A DNA stretch of 64,000 bases. It comes from Tepidibacter hydrothermalis. GTDB taxonomy: Bacteria; Bacillota; Clostridia; Peptostreptococcales; Peptostreptococcaceae. Below the pieces are notes generated by a model. The model searched no databases, was not told where the DNA came from, and saw only the letters and a list, made by a program, of their open reading frames with translations. The stretch spans positions 1,364,001 to 1,428,000 of the forward strand of contig NZ_CP120733.1 in assembly GCF_029542625.1 (NCBI RefSeq), written 5' to 3'. Positions 8,433-17,366 of this stretch are shown here, piece by piece; within the stretch, counting starts at the first letter, position 1, and the number at the start of each line of letters is the position of its first letter. The translations under genes and the position numbers were made by a program.

Positions 8433-9815
8433 ATGAACGAATTAAAAGTAAATGAGACTGTACTAAGAGATGCTCAGCAGTCACTTATAGCTACCAGGCT
8501 TAAAATAGATGAGATAATTCCTGTATTAGAGAATATGGATAAAGTTGGATATAATGCTATAGAGGTTTGGGGAGGAGCAACTTTTGATTCTTGCCTTAGA
8601 TTTTTAGATGAAGATCCATGGCAAAGATTAAGAGAAATAAGGAAAAAAGTAAAAAATACTAAATTACAAATGCTGCTTAGAGGGCAAAATATACTTGGAT
8701 ATAAGCATTATCCAGATGATATAGTAGAAAAGTTTATAAAAAAATCTATAGAAAATGGAATCGATATAATAAGGGTATTTGATGCTTTAAATGATGTAAG
8801 AAACCTTGAAACTTCGATAAGAAGTATAAAAAACGAAAATGCTCACTGTCAATGTGCTATATCTTATACGACAAGCAAAGTCCACACCACTGATTATTAT
8901 ATACAGAAAATAAAAGAGATGGAGAGCTTAGGGGCTGATTCTATATGTATTAAAGATATGGCGGGTATACTTACACCATACAATGCTTATGAACTTATAA
9001 AAAATATAAAAGAAAATACTAATTTAGAAATAAACCTCCATACTCACTGCACAAGTGGAGTAGCTTCTATGACGTATATGAAGGCCGTAGAAGCGGGAGT
9101 TGATATTATAGATACTTCGATATCTCCATTTTCAATGGGAACATCTCAACCACCTACAGAGTCTATGGCAATAACGTTTAAGGATAGCATTAGAGATCCT
9201 AAACTAAATATGAAAGCTTTGGAAGAAATAGCTGAATATTTTAAACCTATAAAGCAAAAATATATAGATGAAAAAATATTAAATACTAAAGTATTAGGAA
9301 CAGAACCTAAGACTTTGACATATCAGGTTCCAGGAGGAATGCTTTCAAATCTTTTATCTCAGCTTCAAATGCAAAATGCACAGGATAAATATGAAGAGGT
9401 TTTAAAAGAAGTTCCAAAGGTAAGAGCCGATTTAGGATATCCTCCTCTTGTAACACCACTTAGTCAGATGGTTGGAACTCAAGCAGTATTTAATGTTTTA
9501 ACTAAAGAAAGATATAAACTTGTACCAAAGGAAATAAAAGATTATGTAAAAGGATTTTATGGAAGATCACCCGCACCTATAGATGAAGATATAAAAAACA
9601 AAATAATAGGAAATGAAAAAATGATAACTGTAAGACCAGCAGATTTATTAAAGGATGGATTTGAAGTCATGAAAGAGGAAATCAAAGATTTAGCCAAATC
9701 TGAAGAAGATGTACTTTCTTACTCGCTTTTTCCTCAGGTTACAACAGAGTTTTTGAAAAAAAGAAAAGCTGTAAACTTAGAAGATGAAGTTTGTTATATA
9801 GAAGTATATGTATAG
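8433..9815 (+). CDS. oadA: Oxaloacetate decarboxylase alpha subunit (carboxyltransferase)
   Basis: A 460-residue biotin-dependent carboxyltransferase that moves CO2 from oxaloacetate to carrier-bound biotin. The metal and catalytic residues are visible: D13 in LRDAQQS, K174 in CIKDMAG (the carbamylated lysine) and H203/H205 in LHTHCTSG. The conserved PGGMLSNLLSQL segment is present. It ends after the carboxyltransferase and PYC_OADA domains without a biotinyl domain; the carrier is a separate gene at 10142. Ribosome site GAGGTGG. First gene of a four-gene operon (alpha, gamma, biotin carrier, beta) forming a membrane Na+ pump. Pyruvate carboxylase partial subunit is the alternative, ruled out by the gamma and beta neighbours. 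Confidence 0.92.
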   Translation: MNELKVNETVLRDAQQSLIATRLKIDEIIPVLENMDKVGYNAIEVWGGATFDSCLRFLDEDPWQRLREIRKKVKNTKLQMLLRGQNILGYKHYPDDIVEKFIKKSIENGIDIIRVFDALNDVRNLETSIRSIKNENAHCQCAISYTTSKVHTTDYYIQKIKEMESLGADSICIKDMAGILTPYNAYELIKNIKENTNLEINLHTHCTSGVASMTYMKAVEAGVDIIDTSISPFSMGTSQPPTESMAITFKDSIRDPKLNMKALEEIAEYFKPIKQKYIDEKILNTKVLGTEPKTLTYQVPGGMLSNLLSQLQMQNAQDKYEEVLKEVPKVRADLGYPPLVTPLSQMVGTQAVFNVLTKERYKLVPKEIKDYVKGFYGRSPAPIDEDIKNKIIGNEKMITVRPADLLKDGFEVMKEEIKDLAKSEEDVLSYSLFPQVTTEFLKKRKAVNLEDEVCYIEVYV

Positions 9816-9827
9816 GAGGGATAATGT

Positions 9828-10115
9828 ATGGGTATTATAGAAGCTTTAAAAGTAACATTTATAAGTATGTCAGTAGTATTTTTGAGTTTATATATTATTT
9901 CTTTAATATTAAATTTATTTAAAGTTGTATTTTATAAAGAAGAGAAAAAAAGTGATTCTCAAATAGCTATCACTAGTATTAAAAATGATGATTTAGTAGA
10001 TATTAAAAACTTAAAGGATGAAAATGATTTGGTGGCGGCATTGATGGCATCTATTCTTGCAAGTAAAAACAAAGATTCTAAGTTTAGGGTTAAAAGTATT
10101 AGAAGAATAGTTTAA
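9828..10115 (+). CDS. oadG: Oxaloacetate decarboxylase gamma-type subunit
   Basis: A 95-residue protein with one N-terminal transmembrane helix (about 8-33, VTFISMSVVFLSLYIISLIL) and a short charged cytoplasmic tail ending in FRVKSIRRIV. This is the OadG/MmdD architecture: a small anchor that holds the alpha and beta subunits together. It sits 12 nt after oadA and just before the biotin carrier gene, the usual place. Sequence similarity in this family is weak, so the call rests partly on order. Confidence 0.8.
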   Translation: MGIIEALKVTFISMSVVFLSLYIISLILNLFKVVFYKEEKKSDSQIAITSIKNDDLVDIKNLKDENDLVAALMASILASKNKDSKFRVKSIRRIV

Positions 10116-10141
10116 TATAAGAATATTTAGGAGGCGATATT

Positions 10142-10507
10142 ATGAAAAAATACAAAATAAAATTGAATGATAAAGTGTACGAAGTGGAAGTAGAAGAATT
10201 AGAAGAAGATCAAATTGTTGAAAAATCTACACCTAAGATTCAAGATTCTATTCAAAAACAACAACCTGATATACAAAAACAATCTAGTGCAGGTAATGAG
10301 AGTATAAAAGCTCCTATGCCAGGAAAAATTGTTTCTTTGCAAGTTAAAGAAGGAGAAACAGTTAAAAAAGGTCAAGTAGTATGCACTCTTGAAGCTATGA
10401 AGATGGAAAATGAAATTGTATCACCTAAAGATGGTGAAGTTTCATCAATAAGTATAGCTCAGGGACAAAATGTATCAGCAGAAGATATATTGTTGTTTAT
10501 AGGATAA
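10142..10507 (+). CDS. Biotin carboxyl carrier protein of the decarboxylase
   Basis: A 121-residue carrier. The biotinylation motif EAMKMENE contains the acceptor Lys87, flanked by APMPGKIV and a C-terminal beta-hammerhead ending GQNVSAEDILLFIG. Residues about 25-53 form a Gln/Lys-rich flexible linker, which would allow the biotin arm to swing between the alpha and beta subunits. Ribosome site AGGAGGCG. It is the third gene of the decarboxylase operon and corresponds to the separate gamma/C subunits of methylmalonyl-CoA or glutaconyl-CoA decarboxylases. Confidence 0.92.
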   Translation: MKKYKIKLNDKVYEVEVEELEEDQIVEKSTPKIQDSIQKQQPDIQKQSSAGNESIKAPMPGKIVSLQVKEGETVKKGQVVCTLEAMKMENEIVSPKDGEVSSISIAQGQNVSAEDILLFIG

Positions 10508-10538
10508 GTATTTAATTAGATTTAAAGGCGGTGAACAA

Positions 10539-11651
10539 ATGTTAAATATGCTAAATGAATTTTGGTTATCGACTGGATTTAGCGTTGTGTCATATAAGCA
10601 AGTAATTATGATTTTTGTTTCTTTTACATTCTTATATTTAGCTATAAAAAAAGGGTATGAACCTTATTTATTAATACCTATATCATTTGGAATGCTTTTG
10701 GTGAATTTACCAAAGACTAATTTAATGAGTGGCGACGGACTTTTACATTATTTATATATGGGAACAAAATTTGGAATATATCCTCCTTTGATATTTTTAT
10801 GTGTAGGAGCTAGCACGGATTTTGGACCTCTTATAGCAAATCCGAAGAGTATACTTTTAGGAGCTGCAGCACAATTTGGAATTTTCTTTGCTTTTATAGG
10901 AGCTATATTACTTGGTTTTAGTGGAGCTCAAGCTGCTGCAATAGGCATAATAGGAGGCGCAGATGGGCCAACTGCTATATATCTTACAAGTAAATTAGCT
11001 AAAGATTTATTAGGACCAATAGCTTTAGCTGCTTATTCTTACATGGCTCTTGTTCCTATAATACAGCCACCTATTATAAAGCTTTTAACAACAAAAGAAG
11101 AAAGACAAGTAAAAATGGAACAATTAAGACCTGTATCAAAGACAGAAAAAATTGTATTTCCAATAGTAGTAGCGACATTTACAATTCTATTACTTCCATC
11201 ATCAGCTCCTTTAATAGGTATGCTTATGTTTGGAAATTTAATCAAAGAATCTGATGTGGTTCCAAAGCTTGTAGAAACTGCTCAAAATTCTATGATGTAC
11301 ATAATAACAATAATTTTAGGACTTACAGTTGGTGCAAAAGCAGAAGCTGATATAGTATTATCTGTTCAAACAATGGGTATTATACTTTTGGGGCTTACGG
11401 CATTTTCGATTGGAACTGCATCTGGTGTTTTAATGGGAAAATTAATGTATCGAGTAAGTGGTAAAAAAATAAATCCTATGATAGGAGCTGCTGGTGTATC
11501 GGCTGTTCCTATGTCTGCAAGAGTTGTTCAAAAGATGGGAGCACAAGAAAATCCTTCTAACTTTCTTTTGATGCATGCCATGGGACCTAATGTAGCAGGA
11601 GTTATAGGTTCTGCTGTTGCAGCAGGAATATTACTAAATATATTTAAATAG
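10539..11651 (+). CDS. oadB: Na+-translocating decarboxylase beta subunit
   Basis: A 370-residue membrane protein with about 9-11 hydrophobic segments. It decarboxylates carboxybiotin and exports Na+. The family hallmark GGADGPTAIYLTSKLA is present, with D142 corresponding to the essential aspartate of the Na+ site, and a second conserved block GVSAVPMSARVVQKMG with NFLLMHAMGPNVAG lies near the C-terminus. It starts at ATG 10539 after AAAGGCGGTG. Last gene of the operon, followed by a strong terminator. Together with the alpha subunit this makes a primary Na+ pump driven by oxaloacetate. Confidence 0.92.
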   Translation: MLNMLNEFWLSTGFSVVSYKQVIMIFVSFTFLYLAIKKGYEPYLLIPISFGMLLVNLPKTNLMSGDGLLHYLYMGTKFGIYPPLIFLCVGASTDFGPLIANPKSILLGAAAQFGIFFAFIGAILLGFSGAQAAAIGIIGGADGPTAIYLTSKLAKDLLGPIALAAYSYMALVPIIQPPIIKLLTTKEERQVKMEQLRPVSKTEKIVFPIVVATFTILLLPSSAPLIGMLMFGNLIKESDVVPKLVETAQNSMMYIITIILGLTVGAKAEADIVLSVQTMGIILLGLTAFSIGTASGVLMGKLMYRVSGKKINPMIGAAGVSAVPMSARVVQKMGAQENPSNFLLMHAMGPNVAGVIGSAVAAGILLNIFK

Positions 11652-11653
11652 AA

Positions 11654-11684
11654 AAATCGCTGATTAAAAATCAGCGATTTTTTT
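11654..11684 (+). terminator. Rho-independent terminator after oadB
   Basis: AAATCGCTGATT / AATCAGCGATTT, 12-bp stem, 3-nt loop, followed by TTTT. The repeat copy 2 starts immediately after it. Confidence 0.9.
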
Positions 11685-11851
11685 ATAACGAATAGGAAAT
11701 TATATTCCTATTTAAATTTAGGATAAGTATAAATTTCGTTGTGTGGATAACATTGCTAAAAGTACTACAATACCAACTATTTTTAAGCAACAGAGTCTGT
11801 TAAAACTCGTTGGCGCCATGAATCAGTGCGTAAGCTACTAGACAAATTTTT
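11685..11851. repeat. Dispersed intergenic repeat, copy 2 (module A then B)
   Basis: Begins with the palindromic module (ATAACGAATAGGAAATTATAT, 11685-11705, right arm ending TTCGTTGT near 11742), followed by the module-B core: GTGGATAAC, CAACTATTTTTAAGCAACAG, CTCGTTGGCG, CATGAATCAGTGCG, TAGACAAATTTTTAT. Hairpins: 11788-11812 (CAAC...GTTG, inner GAGT/ACTC) and 11825-11839 (AGTGC-GTAA-GC(T)ACT). It fills the gap between convergent oadB and hydA. The module order is reversed relative to copy 1. Confidence 0.8.
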
Positions 11852-13592
11852 ATTCTGTAGCTCTCTTATGGTAGTGGGTATGAAGCAGTTTGTGAGCCTT
11901 TTCTCCATAAGGTTCGCCTAAAAATTCTTTATATAAACTTTGAACGTATACATTTTCATGAGATTTACGTATTTTTTTTGATCTGTCTTCTTTATATAAT
12001 CCTTTTGCTCTTTCTGATATTATGTCTAAATTTCCATGATGGTAAGGTTGGCCCCCTCCACCTATACATCCTCCTGGACAGGCCATTATTTCTATAGCAT
12101 GATAGTTAGATTTGCCAGATTGAATATCTTCAAGTATTTTTCGAGCATTTCCAAGCCCACTTGCAACAGCTACGTTTATATTCATATCATTTATTTTTAT
12201 ACTAGCTTCTTTTATCCCATCCATACCTCTTAATTTAGTAAATTCTACATTATCTAAAGTATCATTTGTAATCCACTCATAAGCTGTACGAAGGGCAGCT
12301 TCTAAAACTCCTCCAGTTGTACCGAATATAACTGAAGCTCCGGTAGATTCACCTAATGGATTATCAAAGTCATCATCTTCTAAAGAGTTAAAATCAATTC
12401 CAGCTTCTTTTATCATTTTAGCAAATTCTCTTGTGGTTATTACTATGTCTACATCTTTAGCTTTTTCATTAGACAGTTCTGGACGAGCTGCTTCGTATTT
12501 TTTTGCAACGCATGGCATTATAGATACTACTACCATGTTTTCAGGATCTATATCCATATTTTTAGCTAAATAAGTTTTAGCTATAGCTCCAAACATTTCG
12601 TGTGGAGATTTGCAAGTTGAAGGTATGTCTAATAAATCTGGAAATTGATGTTCAAGGAATTTAACCCATGCAGGACAACAGCTAGTAAGAATAGGAAGAT
12701 TTTTATTTTCTTCTATTCTGTGAACAAGCTCAGAAGCCTCTTCAATTATTGTCAAATCAGCAGCAAAGTCAGTGTCAAATACTTTATCAAAACCTAAATT
12801 TTTAAGTGAACTAACTATTTTACCTGTAACAAGTTCACCAGGATTCATACCAAATTCTTCTCCTAAAGCAACTCTAACAGCAGGTGCTACCTGAACTATA
12901 ACTGTTTTATTTTTATCTGATAATGCATTCCACACTTTTGGAATATTATTTACCTCTGTTAAAGCTGCTGTAGGACATACTGCAAGACATTGACCGCAGA
13001 AGGTACATGAAGTTTCATGCATAGGATTGTAAAAAGCAGGGGATATAGTAGTTTCAAAACCTCTATCAACCCCAGATAGAACATTTACTGTTTGAACATC
13101 ACTACACATAGTCTCACAGCGTCTACATAAAATACATTTATCTAGGTTTTTTACTATAGAGTAGCTAGATGTATCTATTCCATGGCTTGACGTTTTGCCT
13201 TTATATTTGATTTCTGAAATTCCAAGGTCAGCAGCTAAGGATTGAAGCTCGCAATTTGTGTTTTTATCGCAAAGAAGACAATCTTGAGGATGATCAGATA
13301 AAAGTAGTTCAACTACAGTACGACGTGCTTTTATAGCTCTTAGTGTATCTGTCCTAATTATCATACCATCTTTTACAAGTGTAGAACATGCTGGGAATAA
13401 ATTCTTTTTGCCTTCTATTTCAACTACACATACACGACATGAAGCAGATTGGTTAACCATTTTTATATTATGAAGATCTAGATGACATAAAGTAGGTATT
13501 TTTATATTTAATCCTTTTGCAGCTTCTAAAATAGTAGTTCCTTTAGGAACAGATATACTTTTATTATTTATAGTTAAATTAACTAAATTCAT
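11850..13592 (-). CDS. hydA: [FeFe]-hydrogenase catalytic subunit HydA
   Basis: A 580-residue iron hydrogenase. From the N-terminus: [2Fe-2S] domain (C36, C52, C55, C69), His-Cys [4Fe-4S] cluster (H101, C105, C108, C114), two-cluster ferredoxin domain (C153/156/159/163 and C196/199/202/206), then the H-cluster domain with L1 TSCCPAW (C305, C306), L2 MPCVAKKYE (C361) and L3 MACPGGCIGGGGQP (C505, C509). All ligands are present and spaced as in clostridial hydrogenases. Third gene of hydC-hydB-hydA on the minus strand, so it belongs to the NAD(P)-linked, possibly electron-bifurcating group that couples ferredoxin and NADH to H2. The C-terminal tail is His-rich. Confidence 0.95.
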   Translation of the reverse strand: MNLVNLTINNKSISVPKGTTILEAAKGLNIKIPTLCHLDLHNIKMVNQSASCRVCVVEIEGKKNLFPACSTLVKDGMIIRTDTLRAIKARRTVVELLLSDHPQDCLLCDKNTNCELQSLAADLGISEIKYKGKTSSHGIDTSSYSIVKNLDKCILCRRCETMCSDVQTVNVLSGVDRGFETTISPAFYNPMHETSCTFCGQCLAVCPTAALTEVNNIPKVWNALSDKNKTVIVQVAPAVRVALGEEFGMNPGELVTGKIVSSLKNLGFDKVFDTDFAADLTIIEEASELVHRIEENKNLPILTSCCPAWVKFLEHQFPDLLDIPSTCKSPHEMFGAIAKTYLAKNMDIDPENMVVVSIMPCVAKKYEAARPELSNEKAKDVDIVITTREFAKMIKEAGIDFNSLEDDDFDNPLGESTGASVIFGTTGGVLEAALRTAYEWITNDTLDNVEFTKLRGMDGIKEASIKINDMNINVAVASGLGNARKILEDIQSGKSNYHAIEIMACPGGCIGGGGQPYHHGNLDIISERAKGLYKEDRSKKIRKSHENVYVQSLYKEFLGEPYGEKAHKLLHTHYHKRATE

Positions 13593-13608
13593 ATTATCAC
13601 CCCGCTAA

Positions 13609-15492
13609 CTATTTTTTTACTATTGCATTAAATTTACATGAATCCAAACAAGCACCACATTTAAGGCATTTTGTATTGTCTATTACATGCTTTTCTTTTA
13701 CTTTTCCATTTATAGCATCTGCAGGACAGATTTTAGAACATTTTGTACATCCTATGCATTTATCAGTTATAAAGTAATTCAGTAATGCTTGACATGAACC
13801 TGAACTACATTTTTTATATATAACATGATCCTCATATTCGTTCATAAAGTATTTCATTGTACTTAGTACTGGGTTTGGCGATGTTTTTCCAAGACCACAT
13901 AAAGATGTGTCTTTAATTGTCTCAGCAAGTTCTTTTAAATCATATAAATCTTGTTCACATCCTTTACCTTCTGTAATTTTAGTTAATATTTCATGTAGTC
14001 TTTTATTTCCTATACGGCAAGGTGTACATTTTCCGCAAGATTCTTCTACGGTAAATTCAAGGAAAAATTTAGCTATATTAACCATACAATCCGTTTCATC
14101 AAGAACAAGCATTCCTCCAGAACCCATCATAGAACCTATTGCATTTAAAGAATCAAAGTCAATAGGAGTATCTAAAAACTTAGAAGGGATACATCCACCA
14201 GAAGGACCTCCTGTTTGAACAGCTTTAAACTTTTTACCATTAGGTATTCCTCCACCTATTTCAAATATTATTTCTCGTAAAGTTGTACCCATTGGAACTT
14301 CAACAAGACCTACGTTGTTGATTTTTCCTCCAAGTGCAAATACCTTTGTACCTTTAGATTTTTCAGTTCCTATACTGGAGTACCATTTAGAGCCATTTAA
14401 CATTATAGCAGGTATATTAGCATAAGTTTCTACGTTATTTACACAAGTAGGCTTGCTCCATAAACCTTTTTTAGAAGAACTTACTGTTTTCATTCTAGGT
14501 TCTCCACGATTTCCTTCAATAGAGTGTATAAGAGCAGTTGCTTCTCCACATACAAATGCTCCAGCTCCATATTTAAGTTCAATATCAAAGTTAAATCCTG
14601 TGCCTAATATATCTTTTCCCAAAAATCCAAATTCTCTAGCTTGATTTATAGCTACTTTAAGTCTATGAATAGCTAGTGGATATTCTGCACGAATATATAT
14701 ATAACCATTATTTGAACCTATTGCATATCCGTTGATTATCATAGCTTCTAAGACGGAGTGGGGATCTCCTTCCAGAACAGATCTATCCATAAAAGCTCCT
14801 GGATCACCTTCATCAGCATTACAAATAACATATTTTTCATGAGATGAAGCATTTAAAGTTGATTCCCATTTTAGACCGGTAGGAAAACCTGCGCCTCCTC
14901 TTCCTCTAAGGCCTGATTTTTTTATTACATTTATAACATCTTCGTTAGACATAGAAGATAAAGCCTTTCCAAGAGCTATATAACCATTTTCGGCTATGTA
15001 CTCATTTATATCTTCTGGGTTTATAACACCACAGTTTCTAAGTGCTATTCGAAGTTGTTTTTTATAAAAAGACATATCATCATGTTTTTTAACTTTCTGC
15101 TTTATAGTAGGCTCTTCAAATAATAGTCTATCTATAATATTTCCTTTTAATATATGTTCACTTATTATTTCTTCAGCATCATTAGGAGACACATTCACAT
15201 AAAAAACATTATCAGGAAAAATTTTAACTATAGGGCCTTTAGCACAAAATCCAAAGCATCCAGTCAATGAAACTTTTACTTTATCTAATAGATTATTATT
15301 TTTAATGCTAGTTTTAAGATTTTCAATTATTTCATCGCTTTGAGCAGAATGACATCCTGTCCCTCCGCAAACTAAAATTTCTTTTAAATCATTTTCTCTA
15401 TATTGAAAATTAGTATTATTTCTCATACCCATAAGTGGTTTTAGAGTTTCGTTAAGACTAATTAGTTCTTTGTATGATTTTATTTTATTCAT
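13609..15492 (-). CDS. hydB: Hydrogenase NuoF-like flavoprotein subunit HydB
   Basis: A 627-residue NADH-binding subunit. Domains: an N-terminal thioredoxin-like [2Fe-2S] fold (C42, C47, C79, C83); the NuoF core with GRGGAGFPTGLKW (197-209, FMN/NAD binding) and the [4Fe-4S] motif ESCGKCTPCR; and a C-terminal two-cluster ferredoxin domain (CIGCTKCSKICPADAI and CLKCGACLDSC). This three-part layout is that of HydB/HndC from bifurcating hydrogenases, where it carries the FMN at which electrons are split. It starts at ATG 15492 after AAGGGGGGAG, and 16 nt separate it from hydA. Confidence 0.94.
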   Translation of the reverse strand: MNKIKSYKELISLNETLKPLMGMRNNTNFQYRENDLKEILVCGGTGCHSAQSDEIIENLKTSIKNNNLLDKVKVSLTGCFGFCAKGPIVKIFPDNVFYVNVSPNDAEEIISEHILKGNIIDRLLFEEPTIKQKVKKHDDMSFYKKQLRIALRNCGVINPEDINEYIAENGYIALGKALSSMSNEDVINVIKKSGLRGRGGAGFPTGLKWESTLNASSHEKYVICNADEGDPGAFMDRSVLEGDPHSVLEAMIINGYAIGSNNGYIYIRAEYPLAIHRLKVAINQAREFGFLGKDILGTGFNFDIELKYGAGAFVCGEATALIHSIEGNRGEPRMKTVSSSKKGLWSKPTCVNNVETYANIPAIMLNGSKWYSSIGTEKSKGTKVFALGGKINNVGLVEVPMGTTLREIIFEIGGGIPNGKKFKAVQTGGPSGGCIPSKFLDTPIDFDSLNAIGSMMGSGGMLVLDETDCMVNIAKFFLEFTVEESCGKCTPCRIGNKRLHEILTKITEGKGCEQDLYDLKELAETIKDTSLCGLGKTSPNPVLSTMKYFMNEYEDHVIYKKCSSGSCQALLNYFITDKCIGCTKCSKICPADAINGKVKEKHVIDNTKCLKCGACLDSCKFNAIVKK

Positions 15493-15517
15493 AATTATTT
15501 TTCTCCCCCCTTATAAA

Positions 15518-16033
15518 TTATATTGAAGATTGTGCTAATTTTTTATCTTCAACTTCATTATTGTAATTGGAAAGTATTTTTTCAACATCATCCAGTGTGA
15601 CCTTACCATAAACTTTTTCATTTACAACAACTACAGGCGCTAATCCACATGCACCAACACATCTTAAACCTTCCAACGTGAATTTACCATCAGGAGTAGT
15701 TTCTCCGCACTTAATATTGAGTTCTTGCTCGAATTTCTCCATTATTTTATCAGCGCCTTTTACAAAACATACTGTCCCAAGACAAATGTTTATAACGTAT
15801 TCTCCTCTTGGTTTTGTAGTAAAATAAGAATAGAAACTGACAACACCGAATACTTTTGAAGAAGGTATATTTAACTTTTTACTTATAAATAATTGAACAT
15901 CTTTTGGAAGATAACCAAAAATATGTTGAGCTGTATGAAGAACTTCTATTAAAGCCCCTTTTTTTTCTTCAAGTGAGTTGATAAAATCTTCTAGTTCGTT
16001 GAATTTGTCTTTACTTAAAGATTCCCTTAACAT
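15518..16033 (-). CDS. hydC: Hydrogenase NuoE-like subunit HydC
   Basis: A 171-residue [2Fe-2S] thioredoxin-like protein of the NuoE/HndA family. The four cluster cysteines are C84 and C89 (CLGTVC) and C125 and C129 (CVGAC). The upstream helical part (about 10-70) contains the family motif HTAQHIFGYLP. First gene of the hydCBA operon. Ribosome site AAGGGGGC is 8 nt before the ATG, and a good minus-strand promoter lies about 55-85 nt upstream. Confidence 0.93.
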   Translation of the reverse strand: MLRESLSKDKFNELEDFINSLEEKKGALIEVLHTAQHIFGYLPKDVQLFISKKLNIPSSKVFGVVSFYSYFTTKPRGEYVINICLGTVCFVKGADKIMEKFEQELNIKCGETTPDGKFTLEGLRCVGACGLAPVVVVNEKVYGKVTLDDVEKILSNYNNEVEDKKLAQSSI

Positions 16034-16088
16034 AAGTATAGCCCCCTTAAATATAAAAATAGAAAATTCAGAAAATTTAATTAATTAT

Positions 16089-16118
16089 ATTATATCACTA
16101 TATTCCAAAAAATGTTAA
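16089..16118 (-). promoter_or_regulatory. Putative promoter of the hydCBA operon
   Basis: Read on the minus strand: TTAACA (16118-16113), 18-nt spacer, TATAAT (16094-16089). The start of hydC is about 55 nt further on. It gives the operon its own transcription start independent of lrgAB. Confidence 0.6.
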
Positions 16119-16148
16119 TAAAAATGAATAAAAATAATAAAAAATATT

Positions 16149-16189
16149 ATAAAAATACAAAAGCCATATTCTAAAATAAGAATATGGCT
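16149..16189 (-). terminator. Terminator of lrgAB
   Basis: AGCCATATTCT / AGAATATGGCT, 11-bp stem (16162-16189). In the minus-strand reading direction it is followed by TTTTGTATTTTT. It lies 6 nt after the lrgB stop. Confidence 0.85.
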
Positions 16190-16195
16190 CAAATG

Positions 16196-16885
16196 TTAAC
16201 CTATAAATTTTATCAGTATAGGAGCTAATAATACAGTTATAATACCTGCAATTCCTATAGAAAGGCTACTCATAGCTCCTTCCGTCTCTCCAAGCTCCAT
16301 AGCTTTTGTAGTTCCAAGGGCGTGTGATGAGGTTCCTATTGAAACACCTATGGCAACCTTGTCTTTTATTTTGAAAAATTTACATAATGAAGGACCTAAA
16401 ACAGCTCCTGCGACACCTGTTATAATTATGCAAACTATAGTTATTGAGGGTATACCTCCTATTTGGTTTGATATTTCGATACCTATAGGGGTAGTTATTG
16501 ATTTTGGAATTAGAGATAAACCTATTTTGGTATTTACATTTAAACATTTGCTTAAAAATATTATACTTGATATAGATGTTAAACATCCTACAAATACACC
16601 TATTAAAATAGGAAATAAATTTTTTTTCAAAAGTTCAAACTGTTTATACAATGGAACTGCTAGTATTACTGTAGCTGGGGTTAAGAAGAAAGTAATAAAG
16701 TTACCTCCTTTATTATATGCATCAAAATCAATGTCTAGTATTAAAAGAAATGAAATTATAATTATCATGCTTATAAATACAGGATTTAAGATAGAAAGCT
16801 TTATTTTTTTATTTATAAGAACACTAATTTCAAAAGCTATTATAGTTATAAGTATTCCGAATATAGGATTATTAACTAAATTCAT
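16196..16885 (-). CDS. lrgB: LrgB/CidB family membrane protein
   Basis: A 229-residue protein with about 6-7 transmembrane segments. The LrgB family blocks LIPKSITTPIGIEIS and ASHALGT-type (here SSHALGTTKAMELGETEGAMSS) are clear. In other Gram-positives LrgA and LrgB work as a pair that influences murein hydrolase activity and pyruvate or overflow-metabolite transport. Its AAGAAGGAGAG ribosome site lies within the end of lrgA, and only one base separates the two genes, so translation is coupled. No LytSR genes are in the window. Confidence 0.9.
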   Translation of the reverse strand: MNLVNNPIFGILITIIAFEISVLINKKIKLSILNPVFISMIIIISFLLILDIDFDAYNKGGNFITFFLTPATVILAVPLYKQFELLKKNLFPILIGVFVGCLTSISSIIFLSKCLNVNTKIGLSLIPKSITTPIGIEISNQIGGIPSITIVCIIITGVAGAVLGPSLCKFFKIKDKVAIGVSIGTSSHALGTTKAMELGETEGAMSSLSIGIAGIITVLLAPILIKFIG

Positions 16886-16886
16886 A

Positions 16887-17234
16887 TTAATCTCTCCTTC
16901 TTTTTAATATTTGAATTGTAAATCCAGTAGTAAATATTACTAATATAGTAGAAATAATAGATATAAAAAACAATATAAACCATTGCCCCTGTAATATATC
17001 AAGAGACGATATTAAGCCTACTCCTGCTGGTATAAAAAAGAAAGCCAGATTATTTAATAAAAACTTGCTTATATCCTCGATCATAGAAAGTTTGATTATA
17101 CCTGTATTAAGAAATATAAATAACAAGATCATACCGATTATACTTCCGGGTAATGGAAATGATAAAAAATTAGAAATTACTTCTCCTAAAATGCATATAA
17201 ATAAAACTATGCCTAGTTGTCTAAATAATTTCAA
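16887..17234 (-). CDS. lrgA: LrgA/CidA family holin-like protein
   Basis: About 115 residues with four hydrophobic helices. The LrgA/CidA motif FPLPGSIIGMILLF is present near residues 26-40. Start choice: the longest frame opens at GTG 17243, but that codon overlaps the AAAGAGG ribosome site; TTG at 17234 lies 8 nt after it and gives MKLFRQLGIVLF, the usual short N-terminus. The product is a small antiholin-like membrane protein acting with LrgB encoded next to it. Confidence 0.88.
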   Translation of the reverse strand: MKLFRQLGIVLFICILGEVISNFLSFPLPGSIIGMILLFIFLNTGIIKLSMIEDISKFLLNNLAFFFIPAGVGLISSLDILQGQWFILFFISIISTILVIFTTGFTIQILKRRRD

Positions 17235-17331
17235 GAAAAACACCTCTTTCGATTAAAAGTATATTGTATACAGATAATATTTTATATCTTTTTATAAAAA
17301 AAATCTATACATAAACCCTAAATAAACTAAA

Positions 17332-17359
17332 AAACAGAATCTAATTTGAGATTCTGTTT
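17332..17359 (-). terminator. Terminator of the small membrane protein gene
   Basis: AAACAGAATCT / AGATTCTGTTT, 11-bp stem and 6-nt loop. On the minus strand it ends in a run of T. It lies 8 nt after the stop at 17367. Confidence 0.88.
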
Positions 17360-17366
17360 AAAAAAA

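Noticed and set aside
16350-16907. 185-residue plus-strand ORF antisense to lrgB
   Set aside because: It is the mirror of a well-supported membrane protein gene, lacks a ribosome site and has no recognisable motif.
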